DNA of 16,792 nucleotides from the NCBI GenBank assembly GCA_018971455.1, contig JAGXAV010000007.1, positions 1-16,792 of the forward strand. The letters are read 5' to 3'. Each line of letters opens with the position of its first letter. Position 1 is the first letter of the stretch. Shown piece after piece: positions 1-7,117 of this stretch. Position numbers and translations under genes: made by a program. The stretch comes from Rhodospirillales bacterium. Lineage in GTDB: Bacteria; Pseudomonadota; Alphaproteobacteria; Acetobacterales; Acetobacteraceae. The notes under the pieces are model-generated. The model searched no databases and was not told where the DNA came from. It was given only the letters and a program-made list of their open reading frames with translations.

Positions 1-924
1 TTGGCCGAGGAGATGCGGCGCGACCCGACGGTGTGGGCGGTGGGCGAGGATCTCGGCCGCGGCGGGGTGTTCGGCCAGTATCGTGCGCTGGTCGATGAGT
101 TCGGGCCGGCGCGAATTTCCGATGCGCCGATCAGCGAGGCGGCGATCATGGGGGCGGCCGTGGGGGCGGCGATGATGGGCACGCGCCCGGTGGTGGAGAT
201 GCGCTTCTCCGATTTCGCGCTCTGCGCCGTCGATGAACTGGTGAACCAGGCGGCCAAGGCGCGCTTCATGTTCGGCGGGCAGAGCCGCGTGCCGCTGGTG
301 GTGCGCGAGCCGATCGGCATGTGGCGCAGCTCGGCCGCCCAGCATTCGCAATCGCTGGAGGCGTGGTACGCGCATATCCCGGGCCTCGTCGTCGCCTGCC
401 CGGCGACGCCGGCGGACGCCAAGGGGCTGCTGGCGAGCGCGATACGCTGCGATGATCCGGTGGTGCGGATGGAGCACAAGAACCTCTGGCCGCTGGAGGA
501 CGAGGTTCCGGAGGGGAGCTACACGACACCCTTCGGCGTCGCGCGGATGGTGCGCGAAGGCGGTGACGTCACCCTCGTGTCATGGTCCGCCCAGGTGCAT
601 GCCTGCGCCGAGGCGGCCGCGACGCTGGCGGGCGAGGGCATCGCCGTCGAGCTGCTCGACCTGCGCACGCTGTGGCCGTGGGACAAGGCGGCGGTGCTGA
701 AAAGTGCCGCGAAAACCCGACGGTTGCTGGTGGCGCATGAGGCGGTGACGGTGGGCGGCTTCGGCGCCGAGATCGCGGCGAGCGTTGCCGAGACGCTGGG
801 CGTTCCGGTGCGCCGGCTGGGCGCGCCGCGCGCGCCGGTGGGATACGCGCCGCCGGTGGAGGATGCGGTGCGGGTCACCGCGCCGATGATCGCCGCCGCC
901 ATTCGCCAGATGATGAGGTCCTGA
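1..924 (+). CDS. 2-oxoacid dehydrogenase E1 component, beta subunit (5'-partial)
   Basis: This is the beta subunit of a ThDP-dependent 2-oxoacid dehydrogenase of the pyruvate/acetoin/branched-chain E1 type. The subunit pairs with an E1-alpha to decarboxylate a 2-oxoacid and pass the acyl group to a lipoyl E2. Visible motifs are GEDLGRGGVFGQY (residues 15-27), the ISEAAI segment with the ThDP-contacting Glu46, and QHSQSLEAW with His115. A C-terminal transketolase-like domain starts near residue 175. The family is usually about 325-340 residues and begins roughly 15-20 residues upstream, so the TTG at base 1 is probably an internal Leu codon. The gene is cut by the window edge, and E1-alpha is expected just upstream. 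It leads an operon with four further genes, the next starting 4 nt after its stop. Its substrate cannot be read from the sequence; no E2 or E3 gene lies in the window. Confidence 0.9.
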   Translation: MAEEMRRDPTVWAVGEDLGRGGVFGQYRALVDEFGPARISDAPISEAAIMGAAVGAAMMGTRPVVEMRFSDFALCAVDELVNQAAKARFMFGGQSRVPLVVREPIGMWRSSAAQHSQSLEAWYAHIPGLVVACPATPADAKGLLASAIRCDDPVVRMEHKNLWPLEDEVPEGSYTTPFGVARMVREGGDVTLVSWSAQVHACAEAAATLAGEGIAVELLDLRTLWPWDKAAVLKSAAKTRRLLVAHEAVTVGGFGAEIAASVAETLGVPVRRLGAPRAPVGYAPPVEDAVRVTAPMIAAAIRQMMRS

Positions 925-928
925 TCCG

Positions 929-2671
929 ATGAGCACGAGCGCGCGACCCTCCAACGAAATGACCGGCGGCGAAGCCCTGGCGCGGATGATCCAGGCCTAT
1001 CATGGCGGGGCGATGTTCGGTATGGGCGGCTTCCAGCTCCTGCCCTTCTACGACGCCGCGCGCCGGCTCGATCTCGCGCATCACCTCATCAACGATGAGC
1101 GGGCGGCGATCTTCATCGCCGACGCCTATGCCAAGATCAGCGGCCGCGTCGGGCTGTGCGACGCCACGCTCGGGCCGGGGGCGACCAATCTCGTGACCGG
1201 CCTGGTGGAGGCGTTGAATGCCGGCTCGCCGCTCGTCGTGCTGGTGGGCGACGCGCACCGGGAGCATGCGTGGAAGAACATGACGCAGGAGGCGCGGCAG
1301 ATCGACATCCTGCGCCCGGCCTGCAAGGAGCTGATCCGCATCGAATCCGCCGCGCGCATCCCCGAGCTGATGCGCCGCGCGTTCCGTGTTGCCACTTCCG
1401 GCCGGCCCGGCCCGGTGGTGGTCGATGTGCCGGAGGATGTCTGCCACGCGACGCATGGCTTCGAGGCGGATGCTTTCCGCGCCGATGCCGCCTGTGAGGG
1501 CGCACCCTCGTTGCGCTGCCGGCCGGACGCGGCGGCACTCGCGCGCGCGGCGGCCCTGATCGCGGCGGCGCGGACGCCGATCCTGCTGGCCGGCGGCGGC
1601 GTGCATATCAGCGGGGCGGCGGCGACACTGGCGGATTTCGCCCATGCCATCAACCTGCCGGTCGCCCACACCATGACCGGCAAGGGCGCCATCGCCTGCA
1701 CGGATACGCTCAGCGCGGGGCTGTTCGGCCGCTATGACCGGATCGCCAACAACGTGATCGCCGAGGCCGACCTCATCGTCGTGCTGGGCTGCAAGCTCGG
1801 GGAAATCGCCACTAAGCGTTTCACCGTGCCGCCCGCCGGCAAGCGCATCATCCACATCGACATCGTCGCCGAGGAATTCGGCCGCACCGCCGAGCCCGAG
1901 CTGTGCCTGTGGGGCGACGCGCGCGACACCATTGCCGAGCTGCACGCCCTGCTGGCGCCGCAGGCCAAGGCCATCCACACCCGCCAGCAGGCCCATGCCG
2001 ACGCGATCGCCAAGGCGATGGCGGGCTGGCGCGCCGAGGTGGCGCCGCGGCTGACCTCCGACGAGACGCCGGTCAGCATGGCGCGGCTGATGCATGAGCT
2101 GAACGTCATCATGCCGGTGGACGGCATTCTGGTGGCCGATGGCGGGTTCGCCGCCCATTGGGGCGGGCTGCTGTTCGACACCAAGGCGCCGGGGCGGTGC
2201 TTCGTGCCCGATCGGGGTTTCGCCTCCATCGGCTACGGCCTGCCAGGGGCGATCGGCGCGGCGCTCGCCGCACCCGGCCGCAAGGTGGTGAGCCTGACCG
2301 GCGATGGCGGCTTCAACATGATGCTCGGCGAGATCGAGACGGCGCGGCGGATGAAGCTCGCCTTCACCATCGTCGTCGTCAACAATGCCGCCAGCGGCTA
2401 CGTGAAGGCGTTGCAGCATTTGCTGTACGGCCAGGGCGCCTATCATGCCTCGGACCTGGCCGAGACCAATTACGCCACTGTCGGCCAGGCGCTGAGCGTG
2501 CATGCCATCCGCGTCGAGCACCCGGGCGATCTGGCGGCGGCACTCGCGGCCGGCCTGTCCCATGACGGGCCGAGCATCATCGATCTGGTGGTGACGCGCG
2601 ATCCGGCGAAGATGCTGCCCGGAGTGGACAACCGCGCCGTGCAGGTGAAGAAGGGAGATCGCGTTGCCTGA
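929..2671 (+). CDS. ThDP-binding enzyme, acetolactate synthase-like
   Basis: A 580-residue enzyme with the three-domain layout of the acetolactate synthase/pyruvate oxidase/benzoylformate decarboxylase superfamily. The N-terminal pyrimidine-binding domain carries the catalytic Glu57 in NDERAAIFIADAY. The middle domain spans about 195-345. The C-terminal pyrophosphate domain has GDGGFN at 458-463 and the paired Asn at 485-486, the expected GDG...NN metal/ThDP signature. Enzymes of this fold cleave or ligate 2-oxoacids with release of CO2. The segment after the NN differs from true IlvB and no IlvN-type regulatory subunit is adjacent, so a branched-chain biosynthetic role is unlikely. A GAGG at 915-918 precedes the ATG. 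The stop overlaps the next start by 8 nt, indicating co-transcription. The exact substrate is unknown. Confidence 0.85.
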   Translation: MSTSARPSNEMTGGEALARMIQAYHGGAMFGMGGFQLLPFYDAARRLDLAHHLINDERAAIFIADAYAKISGRVGLCDATLGPGATNLVTGLVEALNAGSPLVVLVGDAHREHAWKNMTQEARQIDILRPACKELIRIESAARIPELMRRAFRVATSGRPGPVVVDVPEDVCHATHGFEADAFRADAACEGAPSLRCRPDAAALARAAALIAAARTPILLAGGGVHISGAAATLADFAHAINLPVAHTMTGKGAIACTDTLSAGLFGRYDRIANNVIAEADLIVVLGCKLGEIATKRFTVPPAGKRIIHIDIVAEEFGRTAEPELCLWGDARDTIAELHALLAPQAKAIHTRQQAHADAIAKAMAGWRAEVAPRLTSDETPVSMARLMHELNVIMPVDGILVADGGFAAHWGGLLFDTKAPGRCFVPDRGFASIGYGLPGAIGAALAAPGRKVVSLTGDGGFNMMLGEIETARRMKLAFTIVVVNNAASGYVKALQHLLYGQGAYHASDLAETNYATVGQALSVHAIRVEHPGDLAAALAAGLSHDGPSIIDLVVTRDPAKMLPGVDNRAVQVKKGDRVA

Positions 2672-3473
2672 GACAAGATCGGCCATGCGGCTGAAGGGGC
2701 GGATCGCCCTGGTGATCGGCGCCGGCTCCTCCGGCCCGGGCTGGGGCAACGGCAAGGCGGCGGCGGTGCAGTATGCGCGCGAGGGGGCGGGTGTCGTCGC
2801 CGTCGATCTGCGGGGCGAGGCCGCCGAGGAGACCGCCTCGATCATCCGCGGCGAGGGCGGCGAGGCGCTCGCGCTGACCGGCGATGTGACGAACGCGGCC
2901 GATGTGGAGAGGATCGTCGGCGAGACGCTGGCGCGCTTCGGGGCCATCGACATCCTGCACAACAATGTCGGCATCACCGACATGGGCGATCTCGCCACCG
3001 TCACCGAGGAGGCGTGGCACCGGGTGATGGACGTCAACCTCACCAGCGTCTTTCTCACCTGCCGCGCGGTCGTGCCGGTGATGCAGCGCCAGCACCGCGG
3101 CGCCATCGTCAATATCTCCTCGCTCGCCGGCGCGGTGATCAATGCCTATCCGTATTTTTCGTACTATGCCTCGAAGGCGGGGCTCAATCATTTCACCCGC
3201 GCGCTGGCGGTGCGTCATGCCAAGGACGGCATCCGCGCCAACGTCGTCATGCCCGGCGTGATGAACACGCCGCTGATCCACAGCCAGATTTCCGGCCAGT
3301 ATGCCGACACCGCGGCCATGCTGGCGGCGCGGGATGCGATGAGTCCGATGGGCCGCATGGGCGATGCGTGGGACGTGGCGCGGGCCGCGGCGTTCCTCGC
3401 CTCGGACGATGCCAGCTACATCACCGGCGTGTGTCTGCCCGTCGATGGCGGGCTGGCCTGCCTCGCGCAATAA
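2664..3473 (+). CDS. SDR-family NAD(P)-dependent dehydrogenase
   Basis: A classical short-chain dehydrogenase/reductase of 269 residues. The glycine-rich nucleotide loop is expanded ([12 protein letters not shown], residues 19-30) instead of the usual TGxxxGxG. Asp48 ends beta-2, which favours NAD(H). NNVG lies at 100-103, the catalytic Ser near 153, and the Tyr167-xxx-Lys171 pair is intact. The C-terminal VDGG motif is present. I chose the TTG start at 2664 because a strong AAGGGAG lies at 2651-2657; an ATG at 2685 is the alternative. The 8-nt overlap with the upstream ThDP enzyme implies translational coupling. In context it probably oxidises or reduces a hydroxy/keto intermediate of the same pathway. 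The substrate is not identifiable. Confidence 0.85.
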   Translation: MPETRSAMRLKGRIALVIGAGSSGPGWGNGKAAAVQYAREGAGVVAVDLRGEAAEETASIIRGEGGEALALTGDVTNAADVERIVGETLARFGAIDILHNNVGITDMGDLATVTEEAWHRVMDVNLTSVFLTCRAVVPVMQRQHRGAIVNISSLAGAVINAYPYFSYYASKAGLNHFTRALAVRHAKDGIRANVVMPGVMNTPLIHSQISGQYADTAAMLAARDAMSPMGRMGDAWDVARAAAFLASDDASYITGVCLPVDGGLACLAQ

Positions 3474-3484
3474 GGGGGCGTGCG

Positions 3485-4468
3485 ATGCAACTTGGCATGG
3501 TCGGGCTTGGGCGCATGGGCGGCAACATCGTCCGCCGGCTGATGCGCGCCGGACATTCCTGCGTGGTCTATGACGCCGATCCGGCGGCGGTGAAGAAGCT
3601 GGCGCTGGAGGGGGCGCGGCCGGCGGGCTCGCTCGCCGACATCGTCGAACTGCTCGACCAGCGGCCGCGCGCGGTGTGGGTGATGCTGCCCTCCGGCGGC
3701 GCCACCGAGGCGGCGGTCGCCACACTCGGCGCGTTGCTGGCGGCGGACGACATTCTCATCGATGGCGGCAACAGCAATTTCAAGGACGATGTGCGCCGCG
3801 CCAGGGCGCTTGCCGGGCGCGGCGTGCGCTACATGGATGTGGGCACCTCGGGCGGCGTGTGGGGGCTGGAGCGCGGCTACTGCCTGATGGTCGGCGGAGC
3901 ACGTGATGCGTTCGAGTTTCTCGACCCCATCTTCGCCGCCCTGGCGCCGGGTGCCGGCACCATCGCACCGACGCGCGGGCGCGAGGGGCGGGATCCGCGC
4001 GTGGCGCAGGGCTATCTGCACACCGGGCCCTCCGGCTCCGGCCATTTCGTCAAGATGATCCATAACGGCATCGAATACGGCATGATGCAGGCGATGGCGG
4101 AAGGCTTCGACATCCTGCGCAACCGCGCCAGCCAGGCGCTGCCCGAGGCCGAGCGCTTCGTGCTCGACCCCGCCGATATCGCCGAGGTCTGGCGGCGCGG
4201 CAGCGTGGTGACGTCCTGGCTGCTCGATCTCTCGGCCGAGGCGCTGGCGGCCGATCCGGCGCTCGAGGGCTTCTCCGGCCATGTCGAGGATTCCGGCGAG
4301 GGGCGCTGGACCATCGAGGCGGCGATCGAGGAGGCGGTGCCGGCGGATGTGCTGGCGGCCGCCCTGTTCACCCGCTTCCGCTCGCGCCAGGAGCATACCT
4401 TTGCCGAGAAGATGCTCTCGGCCATGCGCAAGGGCTTCGGCGGCCATGTCGAGAAGCCCGGTGGATGA
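3485..4468 (+). CDS. gnd: 6-phosphogluconate dehydrogenase, decarboxylating, short NAD-type
   Basis: This 327-residue enzyme converts 6-phosphogluconate to ribulose 5-phosphate and CO2. It has GLGRMG at 7-12, DGGNS at 93-97, GTSGGVWG at 120-127 and the [13 protein letters not shown] block at 187-199. That block holds the catalytic Lys190 and Asn194. It belongs to the short (about 300-330 aa) GndA/YqeC-like branch, not the 470-residue E. coli type. The end of beta-2 reads VYDADP with Asp30 where NADP-specific enzymes have Asn-Arg-Thr, so NAD+ use is inferred. The ATG at 3485 is preceded by AAGGGGG at 3472-3478, which overlaps the SDR stop. Coding potential extends upstream in frame, but that part belongs to the SDR region. 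The 3' end overlaps gntK in an ATGA junction. Confidence 0.93.
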   Translation: MQLGMVGLGRMGGNIVRRLMRAGHSCVVYDADPAAVKKLALEGARPAGSLADIVELLDQRPRAVWVMLPSGGATEAAVATLGALLAADDILIDGGNSNFKDDVRRARALAGRGVRYMDVGTSGGVWGLERGYCLMVGGARDAFEFLDPIFAALAPGAGTIAPTRGREGRDPRVAQGYLHTGPSGSGHFVKMIHNGIEYGMMQAMAEGFDILRNRASQALPEAERFVLDPADIAEVWRRGSVVTSWLLDLSAEALAADPALEGFSGHVEDSGEGRWTIEAAIEEAVPADVLAAALFTRFRSRQEHTFAEKMLSAMRKGFGGHVEKPGG

Positions 4469-4968
4469 CGATGCTCGTCGTCATGGGCGTCAGCGGCTCG
4501 GGCAAGACCACCGTGGCACGGATGCTTGCCGCCGAGCTTGGCTGGGTGTGGCAGGATGGCGATGATCTGCATCCGCCGGCCAACGTCGCCAAGATGGCCG
4601 GGGGGGAGCCGCTGAGCGATGCCGATCGCTGGCCGTGGCTTGCCGCGATCGCCGCACGGCTTGCGCAATGGCGGGCGGAGGGGCGCTCGGGCATCATCAC
4701 CTGCTCGGCGCTGAAGCGGGCTTATCGGGAGGCGCTGGCCGACGGGCAGGGCGATACGAGCTTCATCCATCTGCGCGGCAGCAAGGCGCTCATCGCCGCG
4801 CGCCTGGCCGAGCGGCGCGGGCATTTCATGCCGCCCGGCCTGCTCGACAGCCAGTTCGCGGCGCTGGAGGCGCCGGCGGCCGAGGAGCCGGCGCTGGCGT
4901 TCGACATCGACGCGCCGCCGGCCGCGATCGTGCGGACCATTCTCGCGGCCCTGCCGCTTCGCGCCTGA
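4465..4968 (+). CDS. gntK: Gluconokinase
   Basis: A cytoplasmic 167-residue P-loop kinase that phosphorylates gluconate to 6-phosphogluconate with ATP. The Walker A motif GVSGSGKT is at 8-15. The substrate-side motif [14 protein letters not shown] is at 31-44 and [10 protein letters not shown] at 80-89, both characteristic of GntK/IdnK. The length matches the family. The start overlaps the gnd stop (ATGA), so the two are translated together and form a gluconate to ribulose 5-phosphate module feeding the pentose phosphate pathway. It is the last gene of the operon. Only 7 nt separate its stop from the convergent minus-strand gene, and I see no terminator hairpin in that gap. Confidence 0.95.
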   Translation: MTMLVVMGVSGSGKTTVARMLAAELGWVWQDGDDLHPPANVAKMAGGEPLSDADRWPWLAAIAARLAQWRAEGRSGIITCSALKRAYREALADGQGDTSFIHLRGSKALIAARLAERRGHFMPPGLLDSQFAALEAPAAEEPALAFDIDAPPAAIVRTILAALPLRA

Positions 4969-4975
4969 CGGGCGG

Positions 4976-5998
4976 CTACCGGTCCAGCCAGTCGCGAACG
5001 GCGGATTTGAGAAACCGGAAATCCTCAGGCGAGGCGGTGGGATTGCCGGCGCGGTGACCCCAGACGCTGGGGATCGGGCGCAGTTCGGCATGGCGCAGAT
5101 GGGCGATTTCGGCGGCGTTGTCGGCGACCGGGAAATAGAGATCGGTGCGGCCCGGCATCAGCAGCACCCGCGCGCGGATGGCCTGCAGTGCCGCCACCAG
5201 ATCGTCGCCATAGAGCGGGTTGGCGCTGATGTCGCCGTGGAACCAGGTAACGAGCTGGGCGTAGAGATTGGCCGCGCGGCGGGCGTGGTAGCGCTCCTCC
5301 CAGTCGGTGCGCAGGAAGGTGTCCAGGTCGGGCGCGCCGAGGGCGGTCAGGTGCAGGCCGGCGCGATAGAAATCCTGGCTCAGCGCCCAGCTGGCGTAGA
5401 TATGGGCGAAGGCGCGCAGGGCGGCGCGCGGCTCGTGGGAAAACCGGCCGCCGCCGAGATGCTCGGGGGCGGCTTCCAGGGTGCGCAACAGGCTCGAGAG
5501 AAAGATCCTGTTGTGGGTGGCGGTGCGGGCGCTGCCGCAGACCACGATGGCGCGCTCCACCGCCTCGGGGAACAGGGCGGCCCAGTGATAGGCCTGCTGC
5601 GCGCCCATCGAGAAACCGTAGACCGCGGCGAGGCGGGTGATGGCGAACTGCTCGGCGAGCAGCCGGCGCTGGGCCAGCACGTTGTCGCGCGAGGTGACCA
5701 CGGCCGGGTAGTCGGGCGTCTCGGCGGCGCCGCTGGACAGGCCGTTGGAGAACATGTCGGGAATGACGATGAACCAGCGCGTCGGGTCGAGGATGCCGTC
5801 CGGCCCGATCAGCCAGGCCATGTCGGCGTGCTGGGCGGTGTAGCTGCACGGGTAGAGGATGACGTTGTCGCGCGCGGCGTTCAGCGTGCCGTGCGTCTGC
5901 CAGACCAGATGGGCATCGGCGATGACGCCGCCGCGCTCGACCGCCAGATCGCCCAGGCGGAAGGTGCCGCCGGCCTGTGGCCAGGCCGCGGCGTTCAT
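4976..5998 (-). CDS. MetX-like alpha/beta-fold acyltransferase/hydrolase
   Basis: A 340-residue alpha/beta hydrolase resembling the homoserine O-acetyltransferase (MetX) family. The nucleophile elbow GFSMGAQQ places Ser130. GRTDLYFP gives Asp286 and WGHRAG gives His315, so the catalytic triad is complete. The N-terminal half has the MetX-type NVILYPCSYTAQHADMAWLIG segment. The gene follows phaR by 13 nt on the same strand, which suggests an operon and a role tied to PHA or acyl metabolism instead of methionine synthesis. The ATG at 5998 (minus strand) is preferred over an upstream in-frame ATG at 6058, because the extra 20 residues are non-conserved-looking and would overlap phaR. A true homoserine acetyltransferase cannot be excluded without phylogeny. 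Confidence 0.8.
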   Translation of the reverse strand: MNAAAWPQAGGTFRLGDLAVERGGVIADAHLVWQTHGTLNAARDNVILYPCSYTAQHADMAWLIGPDGILDPTRWFIVIPDMFSNGLSSGAAETPDYPAVVTSRDNVLAQRRLLAEQFAITRLAAVYGFSMGAQQAYHWAALFPEAVERAIVVCGSARTATHNRIFLSSLLRTLEAAPEHLGGGRFSHEPRAALRAFAHIYASWALSQDFYRAGLHLTALGAPDLDTFLRTDWEERYHARRAANLYAQLVTWFHGDISANPLYGDDLVAALQAIRARVLLMPGRTDLYFPVADNAAEIAHLRHAELRPIPSVWGHRAGNPTASPEDFRFLKSAVRDWLDR

Positions 5999-6011
5999 CG
6001 GCGGCCCCCGC

Positions 6012-6611
6012 TCATCGGGCGGGTCTGGCCGGCTTGCCGAGTTCGGCCCGCAGCGCATCCACCTCGGCGCGCAGCGCCTCGATCTCGCTCTGCTCGGCGG
6101 TCTTGGCGGCGGCGCCGGGCTGGACGAAGGGGGTGAACAGGCTCATCGCCCGTTCCAGCATGGCGGTGTTCTGGCGGCTGATCTCCTCCACGCCGAAGGG
6201 GAAAAAATTGCCCATGGTCTGCTTCATCGCCTCGCGCATCTGCGCCTGCTGCTGGGAGAAGCTGGCCAGCGCCTGTTCGAGATAGTTCGGCACCAAACCT
6301 TGCAGGGAGTCGCCGTAGAAGCCGATGAGCTGGCGCAGAAAGCCGGTGGGCAGCAGGGCGCGGCCCTTGCTTTCCTCCTCGACGATGATCTGCGTCAGCA
6401 CCGAGCGGGTAATGTCCTCGCCGGTCTTGGCGTCGTAAACCACGAAATTGCGCCCGCCGCGCACCATCTCGGCCAGCGTATCGAGCGTGATGTAGCTGGA
6501 GCTTTCGGTGTTGTACAATCGCCGGTTGGCGTATTTCTTGACCACCACGGGCGGAAGCTCGGCCGCCTTGCCCTCGGGACCGCCATGCTCTGGCTGCTTT
6601 GCCTGCGACAT
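6012..6611 (-). CDS. phaR: Polyhydroxyalkanoate synthesis repressor PhaR
   Basis: A 199-residue PhaR. The family binds DNA upstream of phasin and PHA genes and also binds the polymer, so repression is lifted when granules form. The diagnostic N-terminal domain covers about residues 22-82 (VKKYANRRLYNTESSSYITL, then VYDAKTGEDITR). The PHB accumulation domain follows, with the TGFLRQLIGFYGDSLQ stretch from about 89. A Gln-rich amphipathic segment at 115-130 and a short coiled coil at about 174-192 end the protein. The ATG at 6611 is preceded by a G-rich TGGGGGT. It is transcribed divergently from the PHA synthesis genes across a 131-nt shared region, the expected place for autoregulation and control of the operon. 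The MetX-like gene lies directly downstream. Confidence 0.95.
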   Translation of the reverse strand: MSQAKQPEHGGPEGKAAELPPVVVKKYANRRLYNTESSSYITLDTLAEMVRGGRNFVVYDAKTGEDITRSVLTQIIVEEESKGRALLPTGFLRQLIGFYGDSLQGLVPNYLEQALASFSQQQAQMREAMKQTMGNFFPFGVEEISRQNTAMLERAMSLFTPFVQPGAAAKTAEQSEIEALRAEVDALRAELGKPARPAR

Positions 6612-6742
6612 CAGACCCCCATACGGGTTACATTGCGAAGCCTATCATGACGCGCCGCAACATCCAAAACATCATGCGCGGCGCGATTCCGCCCGGCCGG
6701 GGGATGCTCTATGCTTCCGGCCAGCAGGAGAGCTGATGATCG
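6612..6742. promoter_or_regulatory. Divergent promoter region between phaR and the PHA synthesis genes
   Basis: This 131-nt gap must hold promoters for both directions. It contains an 8-bp inverted repeat, CGCGCCGC at 6651-6658 and GCGGCGCG at 6678-6685. The two arms flank an AT-richer core with the direct repeat AACATC-caa-AACATC. A TATGCT at 6710-6715 is a possible -10 for the rightward genes. I could not find a convincing -35. PhaR proteins act at such sites, so this is the likely operator region, but the exact PhaR site is inferred. Confidence 0.45.
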
Positions 6743-7117
6743 ATGACCGAGCCCGGTGCCCCGCCACCCGACCCGATGGGCGAATTCGCCGCCCTGGCGC
6801 AGGATTGGGTGACGCTGTGGCAGAGCGAGTTGGCCGCGACCGCGATGGACCGCGAGGCGCAGGAGAGCTGGCAGAGCGCGCTGGCGCTCTGGGCCGGGGC
6901 CGCGCAGGCGGCCCTGCGGCCGCTGGAGCGCGGGCATGAACGAGGCGCCGGGCCCGCTGCTGCGCCGCGGCCCGCGCCCGCTGCTGCTGCACCTGACGCG
7001 CGCGATGCTGAAATCGAGCGGCTCGCTCGCCGCGTGGCAGAGCTTGAACAACGGCTCGCCGAGCTGGAGCGCCGACGGGGCGGAGACGCCGCCGCTGGCG
7101 GAGTCCCTCGCCCATGA
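6743..7117 (+). CDS. Small Trp-rich, coiled-coil protein; putative PhaE-like/phasin-like PHA synthase partner
   Basis: A 124-residue protein that I do not recognise with certainty. Residues 13-62 form a predicted amphipathic helical region rich in Trp (22, 26, 43, 50), Ala and Leu. An Ala/Pro linker spans about 65-85. Residues 86-112 make a leucine-zipper-like coiled coil (IERLARRVAELEQRLAELERR). An N-terminal helix bundle with a C-terminal zipper recalls phasins and the PhaE subunit of class III PHA synthases, but PhaE is normally about three times longer. AGGAG at 6726-6730 precedes the ATG by 12 nt. The last 182 nt overlap the PhaC-like gene in another frame. The first 64 codons have strong GC3 (4 A/T-ending); the overlapping tail does not (24 of 60). 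It is the first gene of the PHA operon. Confidence 0.7.
   Translation: MTEPGAPPPDPMGEFAALAQDWVTLWQSELAATAMDREAQESWQSALALWAGAAQAALRPLERGHERGAGPAAAPRPAPAAAAPDARDAEIERLARRVAELEQRLAELERRRGGDAAAGGVPRP

Noticed and set aside
875..3142. A 755-codon open frame on the minus strand
   Set aside because: It lies antisense to the ThDP enzyme and SDR, whose motifs are intact. Its peptide is His/Arg/Asp-rich with no domain, as expected from high-GC3 antisense.
3014..3484. Upstream extension of 6-phosphogluconate dehydrogenase
   Set aside because: It overlaps the SDR in another frame. The GxGxxG motif must lie near the N-terminus, as it does from the ATG at 3485.
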